The notes beneath the pieces were generated by a model. It worked only from the letters and a program-made list of their open reading frames with translations, made no database searches and was not told the DNA's origin. DNA of 64,000 bases from Pelodera strongyloides (taxonomy: Eukaryota > Nematoda > Chromadorea > Rhabditida > Rhabditidae), in NCBI GenBank assembly GCA_036852015.1, contig JAANDG010000378.1, positions 62,001-126,000 on the forward strand, given 5' to 3'. Of the stretch, positions 49,201-56,700 are shown piece after piece (the first letter of the stretch is position 1; each line of letters begins with the position of its first letter). The position numbers and the translations under genes are program-made.

Positions 49201-51368
49201 AGATCAGAACAATTGAGCAAAAATGTCAAACAGCGCGCCCACACCTATAAACACAAGTGATTAACTTTCTATTCTATTGTGATTAACGTACAATACGCGG
49301 AGCTCACTCCTTTACTGTATGTGATACGGTTAACACTGAAAATTACTTTAGAGTAGTATTGCACCTTCTTTGGGAAATTTGCATATGATAAGCATATGCT
49401 ATATATCCTATGTAAATTTGGTGCCGGAAGCTTCGGATGGGCACGGAAAATTTGCATAGGATACATAGGATTTGCGTATCATATGCAAATTTAGCAAAGT
49501 AGGTACAATACTGCTTTAAAACAAAGAATACACAAAATGGATAAAGACAAGATGAACATCCAACAAACCTCATCTTGATACTTTCTACTGGCAAAAGCAG
49601 TGATCGCGCACACGGTTTCCAATATAGAATCAATTTGGGCTGCTTGTCGACTCACCTGAAACAACAACAAAATGCCTACAATATTCTTTCATTGACTTGA
49701 TGAAAAAGGACATCTCACAATCTCAATTTATTTTATTTCTTACAGTAACTGTGTTGTGCATCAGTTTACATCATTTGTTGGTCGCGAATTGGTTGTGAAT
49801 TGTTAATTTTTATCCTTATACCTTATACAATACACGTACCAGCAGTCATCAATTATTATTAAAAATATAAATGAAGAAAGAACATACCACCAAAGGCTTT
49901 CGTGCATCATTTACTACCCTCCGTACAAAAACAGCACGTAGCGAATCGACAATCGTTCTAAAATATAAAAATAATATTAGCAAGTGCTATAAGTATACTT
50001 CCCAGTCAACACACAGATAAAAAAAGGTAAATAAAACAATAAAGGTATGATATGAGATTATAGGTTCCAAATAATACAAGGGAGAAGGGCCTCTACGGCC
50101 GCCCTTAGCCAAATTTCATAAATTTTACGTATTTAGCGTTTAATAACAGGCAAAAAAGCTTTTCGTGAATTTAGAATTTGTTCCCCTGAGGCCATATTCA
50201 CCACTCAATTCCCCATAGGGAATTCCCCATCATTTTCTCTGCGAACCTCACATGAGAATGCTATTTTCTGTCCCCAGGGAATATTTCCCCGGGGGAATGG
50301 GAGTAGGTGAATATGGCCTCTGAACGGTTTTAAGCTGTTCTTATCGGCGAATAATTTCCCAGCACAATAATAGGCACCACTCACTCAATAAATTAAGCTC
50401 GCCGCTCACCTAAAGTACTTTTCCGGAGTGTCAAGCAGTGGCGCAGGAATTGCTGAATCTGGTGTATCGGTCAGTGCCCGCAACCAGTGAGTATAAACTC
50501 TCACTGCACGCTCCACGGAGCCAAATTCGCGTTCGGGAACGAATGGTAAACTGAGAGCGTGGTTGATCACCTTAAAACAAAACAAATTAACGGTTTAATC
50601 ATAGATCAGTTTCAGATTCCGCCGTTAAAACAAAGTACAAGGTCAAAGAAGACAGATGAGGGTTTCAGCACGTAGTTACACTTTTCAGCCGAAACGACAG
50701 TGGCCTTAACAAAGCCGATACAAAAGCTTTGGCAGCCAAAGATTTCAATAAAACTATAAGATCAAAAATTGCCAACCTGTATGCACCATCTCAAGTGTTC
50801 CTCGGTGATTATCCGCAGTGGTTGTCCACTGTTATCACATAGTTCGCGGAGAATAGAATGCGCGACCGATTCGGCGGTATTTCTGCAAAACAAATATGAT
50901 GTGGTGTCACAGGCCACGAACGCATTTTAAATCTCCAAAAATAAAGCTCTTTGGCAGGCAATCTTTTAGGAACTGCAACTGCTTAATTCTATTATATATG
51001 CAAATGTAGTGCGCTTGCTCACTTCTGTGCCTTTCAAGTAAAGTACGGAACGTAATTCCAAAAAAAATACATGGAAGTAGGTAGAGGTAAGCATAAAAAG
51101 GAAATGGGGTTTCCAAGTATCCCAAAAATTCGGTGTGATTCTGTCAATACTATCGTATTTCTGCACGAAACTTGCATAAATAATATGAAAAATTAAAAAA
51201 TATATTGTCGTGTAGTTCCAAGGTACGGTAAGTTTTCAGCATACTTGGAAGCCCCATAAAGGATGCATGACTAAATAAAGAAAAAAAAACTCACTTGGTG
51301 AATAAATCTAAGACTCCCGTCTGTAATTCGGAAAACTCGATGCTTGGCCAATCTTCATATTGGTACAT
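22185..51368 (-). CDS. RALGAPB: Ral GTPase-activating protein subunit beta (40 recognised exons)
   Basis: The non-catalytic partner of the RalGAP alpha subunit. The complex stimulates GTP hydrolysis by Ral GTPases in the cytoplasm. Exons, as plus-strand intervals in coding order: 51295-51368, 50777-50882, 50410-50570, 49888-49957, 49569-49655, 49175-49244, 48634-48773, 47716-47812, 47376-47528, 46833-46913, 46465-46589, 46175-46266, 45860-45927, 45644-45739, 45241-45312, 44693-44818, 37809-37907, 37008-37231, 36631-36767, 36196-36299, 35754-35882, 35396-35512, 33469-33572, 33182-33307, 32763-32849, 32490-32555, 32291-32444, 31908-32012, 31558-31626, 31269-31374, 30811-30957, 30443-30547, 30051-30174, 29613-29736, 28964-29097, 23935-24041, 23655-23744, 23134-23263, 22771-22887, 22185-22293. 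Phases agree throughout except from 28,964 to 24,041. About 1,475 aa (human 1,494). Landmarks shared with the human protein: YTHWLRAL, VATLCRIVCSK, MHSKDLHS, VGRHESWTGHA, VVWLERLEDL, PLVDGVVV, THIRRRQSIADF. The 46.5-45.2 kb exons encode a Ser/Thr-rich linker. The start is the second ATG of ATGAGATG. Confidence 0.95.
24192..25835. mobile_element. Segment bounded by 63-bp direct repeats
   Basis: The 63-bp sequence starting ACATTTTCATTTCGCTC and ending CAAAAAAGACAAAGAC occurs at 24,192-24,254 and again at 25,773-25,835 without visible change. The second copy abuts the roughly 275-bp direct repeat. The class of element is unknown. Confidence 0.6.
25339..25596 (+). CDS. Possible element-encoded ORF, 85 aa, unidentified
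   Basis: An ATG-to-stop frame on the + strand, opposite to the host gene, within the direct-repeat-bounded segment. It is mixed hydrophilic with KIPIKGKERILLPG near residue 20, and its 3' third lies in the duplicated block that recurs at 28,216-28,489. I recognise no domain. It may be a remnant of a larger element ORF or a chance frame. There is no start-context support. Confidence 0.25.
   Translation: MSSETGDQVTQSSSAKIPIKGKERILLPGCTAHSLQGSILPIDWAPLKTKVRAGGWDTLVNAFTERQNLERLKLAVHCTWANSLE
26109..26224 (-). CDS. Possible RALGAPB exon in the unresolved gap
   Basis: On the - strand a TTTTTTAG acceptor opens a frame reading QFIGFLYGPDKEDGFF and then GWTTDVELMVSRKDG, closing at a GATG/GTGGGT donor. 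The composition is exon-like and splice signals are good, but it has no counterpart that I recall in human RALGAPB and its phase alone does not bridge the two flanking exons. It could be a lineage-specific exon, an alternative exon, or element-derived. Confidence 0.35.
27100..28190. repeat. Decayed tandem array, about 150-190-bp units
   Basis: Recurring phrases in the same order, diverged: CCCAAAACGAAATCGG, GCAAATGTAGAAC, ACAGGACATCGTAGG, and ATATCCATAAT/ATACCAATAATCC. About six units. The long - strand open frames (repeating CFVC, WDPGSDFRVSQ-like segments) come from the repeats and have no recognisable domain. Confidence 0.7.
29816..29992. mobile_element. Inverted-repeat element, ACGTGGTTT family
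   Basis: CTTTAACGCCGTATTGCACGTGG at the left. The right end, near CTCTTTAAAGCG, abuts a further GGGACGTGGTGCGTG fragment. It lies between RALGAPB exons 29,736 and 30,051; the right edge is uncertain. Confidence 0.5.
33016..33147. mobile_element. MITE, GAGGCCGTATTCACCAACAC family
   Basis: A degenerate copy: GAGGCCGCATTCACCAACAC at the left; GGGAGGGCTCCCTGCG and ACACGGCGTC at the right. It ends 34 bp before the donor side of RALGAPB exon 33,182-33,307, within the intron. Confidence 0.75.
33760..34850. mobile_element. Element carrying the 43-bp satellite
   Basis: The left flank (TCCAGGGAATAAATTAAGTCC, then GCATCTC) and right flank (GCATTTGGCGGGGTGTATG) of the array both recur, in reverse orientation, around a single monomer at about 55,188-55,310. 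The flanks therefore belong to one repeat family with an internal tandem region. The outer limits are approximate. Confidence 0.65.
33848..34768. repeat. 43-bp satellite array, about 21 copies
   Basis: The unit is GGGAGGTGATTTAGACTAAT followed by TTGCATACAATGCATTAGAG and ATA. Copies are nearly identical, with ACA/ATA variants inside GCAT(A)AATGC and one rearranged unit near 34,238-34,290. It lies in the RALGAPB intron between exons 35,396 and 33,572, whose phases join directly, so no exon is lost. Confidence 0.97.
37274..37302. repeat. Perfect 14-bp inverted repeat with 1-nt spacer
   Basis: The arms CCCCGAAGCTGCCG and CGGCAGCTTCGGGG lie 43 bp upstream, in gene orientation, of RALGAPB exon 37,008-37,231. 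This would be a very stable intronic hairpin next to the acceptor. Confidence 0.85.
39523..39653. mobile_element. MITE, GAGGCCATATTCACCAC family
   Basis: GAGGCCATATTCACCACTC at the left, GAGTGGTGAACATGCCTC at the right, with the internal GTCCCCAGGGAATATT core. Confidence 0.85.
39844..40021. mobile_element. TTAA-ended element, CCGGCCGGT family
   Basis: TAAAGCGAAATACAGGCCGG at the left; TTTCAAAAACCAGCC and TTTCGCTTTA at the right. About 178 bp. Confidence 0.75.
40831..41414. mobile_element. Element with 21-bp terminal inverted repeats carrying an SL RNA gene
   Basis: The left end (40,831-40,851) is CGGCATGTTCGCGGCGGCTAT. The right end (41,394-41,414) is its reverse complement with one mismatch. 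Subterminal GGCGGCTAT words repeat many times inward from both ends (about 40,855-41,030 and 41,280-41,400). The open frames across it are by-products. There is no transposase. The interior, 41,035-41,270, is unique sequence containing the SL RNA gene. Confidence 0.75.
41103..41210 (+). ncRNA. SL1: Spliced-leader RNA gene (SL1 type)
   Basis: Donor RNA for trans-splicing. Positions 41,103-41,124 give GGTTTAATTACC and then CAAGTTTGAG, the 22-nt nematode SL1 leader with no mismatch to the sequence I know. The 5' splice site follows directly (GAG/GTTAGC). Downstream are a GGTTA...TAACC hairpin (41,124-41,137), a stem CGAGAC...GTCTCG (41,144-41,173) with inner ACAC/GTGT pairing, a single-stranded Sm-type site AATTTTG (41,178-41,184), and a final hairpin with a TTCG tetraloop (41,190-41,205). 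This is the full order of parts of a nematode SL RNA; the total length near 108 nt matches the family. It lies on the + strand, antisense within a RALGAPB intron, rather than in a 5S rRNA array. Whether it is transcribed cannot be told. I cannot confirm a PSE upstream. Confidence 0.9.
43177..43220. repeat. Pure GA microsatellite
   Basis: An uninterrupted (GA)n run of about 22 units. Confidence 0.95.
44513..44645. mobile_element. MITE, GAGGCCATATTCACCAC family
   Basis: GAGGTCATATTCACCACCCC at the left; GAGAGTGGTGAATGTGGCCTC at the right. It ends 47 bp before the RALGAPB exon at 44,693-44,818, just inside the donor-side intron. Confidence 0.85.
47136..47301. mobile_element. TTAA-ended element, CCGGCCGGT family
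   Basis: TTTAAGCGAAACACCGGCCGG at the left; ACGGCCGGTATTTCGCATTA at the right. It lies in a RALGAPB intron. Confidence 0.75.
47884..48322. mobile_element. Long-armed palindromic TTAA element, about 440 bp
   Basis: Arms of about 150 bp: TTAAAGGATCGCAGTCACTAC on the left and GTAGTGACTGCGATCCTTTAA on the right, continuing through TACTTTACCAAAACCGAATA and its mirror. A related half-copy lies at about 63,413-63,600. Another MITE begins 3 bp after its right end. Confidence 0.85.
48325..48472. mobile_element. MITE, GAGGCCGTATTCACCAACAC family
   Basis: GAGGCCGTATTCACCAACAC at the left, TTGTGTTGGTGAATACGGTC at the right. It is directly adjacent to the palindromic element at 47,884-48,322. Confidence 0.85.
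48862..48932 (+). repeat. tRNA-derived sequence (SINE head or tRNA pseudogene)
   Basis: It has an intact A box (TAGCGCAGCATG) and B box (GGTTCGAACCCC), a GCGC D-stem and a tRNA-like variable loop. The acceptor stem does not pair and the anticodon stem has two mismatches, so it is not a functional tRNA. It lies in a RALGAPB intron, on the strand opposite the gene. Confidence 0.6.
49346..49519. mobile_element. Diverged long palindrome, GCATATGATAAGCA family
   Basis: CTTTAGAGTAGTATTGCACC at the left mirrors GGTACAATACTGCTTTAA at the right, with TTTGCATATGATAAGC / CGTATCATATGCAAATTT inner arms. It is an older relative of the copies at 53,293, 55,653 and 62,120. Confidence 0.75.
50188..50320. mobile_element. 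MITE, GAGGCCATATTCACCAC family
   Basis: GAGGCCATATTCACCACTC at the left; GTAGGTGAATATGGCCTC at the right. It lies 90 bp from RALGAPB exon 50,410-50,570. Confidence 0.85.
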
Positions 51369-51373
51369 CTCAT

Positions 51374-51378
51374 CTGCT
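51374..51378 (-). other. Tandem 3' splice sites before the RALGAPB start
   Basis: CAATTGCAGCAG on the - strand is followed at once by ATGAGATG. Either AG could serve. The second leaves no 5' UTR before the first, out-of-frame ATG, and 5 nt before the ATG in frame. No upstream exon is recognised, so SL trans-splicing is likely. Confidence 0.6.
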
Positions 51379-52999
51379 GCAATTGTTTACAATTACATAA
51401 ATTATATATTCAATTATACAAGTTACAATTGAAATATTCAACTATACAAGTTAAAAATAATCAAATCGACATTGAGCTCAACTAAGCGCCTGACGTGACG
51501 ATAAAGAATACGCACAAGTAATAAATGGACTAATCAAGCAGGAAACCGACAACGCAACAAAAAAGGCAGAAAAGGAGTACAAAGAAAACATTATACCATT
51601 AAAGGCATTACTGTACACACAGTCATCATCCGAAACCCATACAAACTATAAAGAATCATTGAAAATCAAAAAGTTACAAAAATATTGTCTAGTGTATTTC
51701 GTGCGCACCACGTAAAAGGGGTGAGCGGGGGTAAGGCGCGGTCGTCTCAGGGTCTACAGTGTTAGTCAGACCATGAGTGGGGAAGGGAGTGCGGGAAACA
51801 GAGAGAATGCGAAAGGAAATATCTTGGGGAAGGGAGTATTAAAAAAGTGAGAGAACCGGGAGGGGAAAACAACGCGATGCATAGGAAACGGAGAGAGTTA
51901 GGGAGCAAGTAGACTATCCGTAGAGAAAGTCGAGCACACACAGCGGGAGCCCTTGTTTTAGGGCACATCAACACATCTCCTCTCACAGTGATCCGTCCGC
52001 CCTTCACAAAATAACCACCGACTGGAGTTAAGGAGGAAGATCATATCTTATTTATGTTACGCATTCGCGCACTTTCGCATGCGAAAGTCTCATCCATGTT
52101 ATCGTAGTTTTCCACGAGGAGGAATTTTACTTACCGTAGGAAATTTACATGCATCTCCAGCGTTTTTTGCATACACCTAATGTAAAACTGCTCGAAAATG
52201 AAAAAGTGAACTTGAATGATACTTTCGCGGTGAAAGTTTAACATAAATACATGATACTTAAGTATTGAATTACTAGGCGTAAGGTCATTAATGCACAATT
52301 TGCTTATAGTACTACATTGCCAGTCATCAGCATACTTACAAACCAAGTGCCCTACTGTCTGCAGTATGCGTGAACTCACCAATAAGCTAAACGTTATAAT
52401 TCTACAGTAGCTCTTGGAGACCCGCGAAACTGCGTACATGCCACGAAAAAGGCAATTAGCTAATTAGGCTCATACGGTTAAAAAACCCCAACTTGACTAT
52501 CAACGGAAGGTAAGTTAAAAAGAAACCAAAAGACATCAACAAAAATAAGCAATCTTGTAAAATCAATATGTGATTGATCTAAAGATGAATAACAGCAGTA
52601 GTCAAAATATACGACACATACGAAAAGAACTAAACGATAGAACGGAAAAAAACCGAAATGCAAACAAAATACAAAAAAATAGTTGTAAAGATATATCAAA
52701 CGTGTAGTTAAGAACAAACACGAATTACAAAGCAGTATTCAACCATTAGCCTTCACAAATATTTATTAAACCAAGTATAAAAACGATAACACTCAAAGAA
52801 CTTTGACAATGATAAGTTGCTGAATGATTTACAACTAACTGTCAAATTACATTAATTCTATAAAATTACTGAAAAACGAAACCGGAAAGTCAAATACTGT
52901 AGCGTGAAATTAATTCTTTGATATAAAAAAAGCTATTCGAGAACTGGCACAGGAAACAAACATCATTACATGACCCGTTGTAACATATATAACTATTCG

Positions 53000-53014
53000 C
53001 ATATATATATAATA

Positions 53015-53067
<53 letters not shown>

Positions 53068-53078
53068 CATATATATAT
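53000..53078. repeat. TA microsatellite
   Basis: A run of (TA)n with short interruptions. Confidence 0.95.
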
Positions 53079-53292
53079 ATCTATTCGCTCGACAGGACTC
53101 AATAAAACTACGTAAGAATTTCACAAAGCTAAAATTTTATGTACGTAAGCAAATTTTCGGTTTCAATAAAAGAAAACAATGCTTATGTGGATCTCGGAAA
53201 GCATAGGATACAGGTACAGTAATCCTATGAAAAAAATATGCGATTCTTTCACACTAATTCAAAACTAACAAATAGCACTAACCAACTATGTG

Positions 53293-53467
53293 TTAAAGCG
53301 AAATGCTAGCCTCTTTGGAAAATTTGCATATAATAAGCAAATCCTATGTATCCTATGCTAATTTTGTACGATTGCCGTGGACGATCGTACAAAATTAGCA
53401 TAGATAGGATACATAGGATTTGCTTATCATATGCAAATTTTCCAAAGGGGCTAGCATTTCGCTTTAA
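53293..53467. mobile_element. Near-perfect 175-bp palindrome, TTAAAGCG ends
   Basis: Arms of roughly 80 bp run from TTAAAGCGAAATGCTAGCC through GCATATAATAAGCAAATCC to GTACGATTGCCGTGGACGA at the centre and back. This copy has a few arm mismatches and a short GATA insertion. Sister copies: 55,653-55,823 and 62,120-62,290. Confidence 0.92.
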
Positions 53468-53516
53468 ATCAACTATGAGAAGCACCCATTTGACAGTGCT
53501 GAAGAAATATGATAGA

Positions 53517-53727
53517 TCCTCGACGCGTAGCTCAAGTATGCGGTAATCCAATACGCGTAGTGTAAGTATACGTTAACCCCAATACGCGCAGCGTAAGTAT
53601 ACGGTACCTTAATACGCGCAGCGTAAGTATACGGTAACTCTAATACGCGCAGCGTAAGTATGCGGTATACCAATACGCATAGCGTAAGTATACGGTAACC
53701 ATAATACGCGCAGCGTAAGTATACGTC
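53517..53727. repeat. 30-bp minisatellite, about 7 copies
   Basis: The unit AATACGCGCAGCGTAAGTAT is followed by ACGGTAACYC. It lies 30 bp beyond the stop codon at 53,759, so it probably falls in the 3' UTR of that gene. On the - strand it reads as repeated YTYAARI-like frames. Confidence 0.9.
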
Positions 53728-53758
53728 ACATTCAAAACTAACGAATAGCACTAACCGA

Positions 53759-56700
53759 TCATCCATTTGGAACAGGCGAGCATTCCAAATCCCGAACAAC
53801 TTGTTCATTATATGCACCTTGTGGTTCAAAACCCATAACTAGCACATCACCGGATGTTTCCGATAAGCCGTCGTCACCACGTAGATATTCATGTAAAGAA
53901 GGATCCTGTTCCTGTTCCTAAAAGGGACAGATTTTGAACGTACATACAGATAGAGTTACATAGATTCCTTGCGTAAATGCATGTTCATATACATGTTTAT
54001 AAATTCCTTGCATATACATAAATTCCTTGCGTAAATGCATGTTCTCTTTAGCTTAGTGGACGAAAAGTAAAAGTATCAAAGATGAGTATCACTCAAATTT
54101 GTAATGCCACAAAACACTCTGTGCATGAACGTATCCCTAAATAAGAAGTTGAATCCAGAAGAAGTGCATACCTAGGCCTACATACTTATCATTTGATGTA
54201 CATACCTACATATAAGCTAGAACTATACTCATACTTGTTCTCGCATACACATATACTGCGCCACTGGCAATAGCAAACTTACCAAATCGTCCGAGAGCAC
54301 AATCGTTCCAAACATTCCACAGTCATGTACCAATCCATTACGGCCAATTGCAACAAAATGTGTGGTTTGGCGACCAGCGTAGAATACGCGATACGCACTG
54401 GAATAGAACAGTTGAGAGTCAGAGTAAAAACTTAGGGTTCCTGTTGGTCGACTTAGTTTATTTTACCCTGCATCCTGCATGCTGTTTCTCTTTGGTTCTT
54501 TGTTGTCTATCAATAACCAGGGCATAAGCCTCGCCGGTGAGTCCGGAGGTGGTTCGCGAAATTTTCTCTGTTTGCGATACGTTTCTAATAAATTCCTCGT
54601 ACCAACTCCGGGCTTCCCATACCTTCTATGCTAATTCCGGAGGTGGTTCAACCATGATCCCTCTAAATTTATGCAATATTCTAATTCCGGTGGTGGTTCG
54701 CCGGTGAGCTCGTCGGCGGGCTTAGGATATGCCAATAACCCATATTATAAAAAAACGATAAAAAATGGTCACAACACAGTGCGTAATCGACCATTTCTAG
54801 GCTAGTCCAAAAATTCCCATACTCCCAAATACATATTCATGTTTGAGTGAAATGCTTAAATGCATTAGATAGTTGGGGAAACCCACGGTAGTCGAGTTTC
54901 ATATATCGGATGCCACTAAATGAGAGCCCCAACATATTTAGCCATTACTGAAACAAAAAGTTTCCGCCACACTACAAAGTACAAAGTCAGACCACCTTCA
55001 TTTACGCATGGAATTTATGCAATATAGGTCTTGAAGGAAGTCTACTCACAATAACTTGTTGAACAAAAAGGCCTACCCATTAAAGTACTTGAATAGTTTC
55101 CCATCTGGTCCAGTCTCCACAACTCCGTTCTTGTCCACTTCTGCTGCACAGATGCACCTAAACGGAAGGAACTACGGTGGTGGGAGTCATAACATAAAAC
55201 ATCCCGCCAAATGCGCTCACCTCCCGATCCGTAATGCACTGTATGCAAATTAGTCTAAATCACCTCCCCAACATTTCGAGATGCGGACCTAATTTATTCC
55301 CTGGTTGGAGTCCTAGAGGTTCGGCACGGCCTATTGTACTTTGTCTTAATTAAAGCGAAATACCGGCCGGTTTTTTGAAACGCATCTTGGCAACCGAATT
55401 CTTACGTATTGATGGTAATTTACTCAAATTTAGCTCAATTTTTTATTCTAATTTATGCTCATTTGCAAAAGTTGCATAGGTATGCTGGTGTACAGGATGC
55501 GTTTCAAAAACCGGCCGGTATTTCGCTTTAACACTTTAACTACGGACGTCCCTAATAAACGTGTTTCGAAGACACTGATAAGCGGAAAATCTGAAAACTA
55601 ATAACGTTTTTGGTGGGGAATGAAATCGCGTTCAATTTCAATAAAAACTTATTTAAAGCGAAATGCTAGCCCCTTTGGAAAATTTGCATATGATAAGCAA
55701 ATCCTATGTATCCTATGCTAATTTTGTACGATTGCCGTGGACGATCGTACAAAATTGGCATAGGATACATAGGATTTGCTTATCATATGCAAATTTTCCA
55801 AAGGGGCTAGCATTTCGCTTTAACACAGTACCTGTTGATCATTCGGTAAACATTTTGCTCTCGTGAAACATTCTTCGACTGTAAATTCCTTTGATGCGTA
55901 CCCAACATTGGAGAACCACGTGGACTGTCGCTTTGTAAAACGTGAGGCCTGAAATGTGGGAATAGAATAGGGAAGCTATTATCTACTTACAACACAACGA
56001 GATCTTTCTGATTTTACCGATTTTCGGGGGCGGGCCGCCTAATGCTCAGGACCTCTGCGGTCAAGTCATAAGCTTTGAATAATGTATTGAACTACCCTTG
56101 AATAAAGGATCACGCTCTTGTGGCGTAAAAGATTAATTATTATTTCTCACGTTTAAACACCTACCGTACGTAACAATTTGACATGGATTCGATTGGATTT
56201 CCGTCTTCGTTCACAATTTCTTCCTTAGCAACAAGGGTAGGACGAAAAAAAAACCACGATTATATTAAATACACTAATACACAAAATTAAAATATCCTAA
56301 TACAGTGACTAGTAACTACACTACATCAACTAGCATTAGATTGGTTATAAATCAGTGTGTAAAACCACTAAACCACGCACATACATACACCGCACATTTC
56401 TTATTCATCGCTTATATAGTGAGTAAAATGACTAATCTCGGTATTTCGGTCACTTATAGGCGAAAACATCCAATTTACGCACGCAGTTTATACCACGACG
56501 TATATTTTTACATGTTGAATAAAACATACAATAATCATATAAAATAAACAAACAAAAATAGAACTCACTCATTTAATCGCAGCCGGATTCTCGGCTGTTC
56601 TCCGTGATGGGCAGATGACGTAGACGGATAGACGTGTTGCAAAGATGCTTCATTTCTGGCACTGAACTTGTATTCCCGATGGCTGGAGGCGATGTCTTGG

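Larger units (their letters stand above)
51379..53758. other. Intergenic region between RALGAPB and the unidentified gene
   Basis: No supported exon. It contains a (TA)n microsatellite (about 53,000-53,078), a near-perfect palindrome (53,293-53,467) and a 30-bp minisatellite (53,517-53,727) just past the stop codon of the upstream gene. The stretch 51,400-52,950 is AT-rich and unstructured. Confidence 0.6.
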
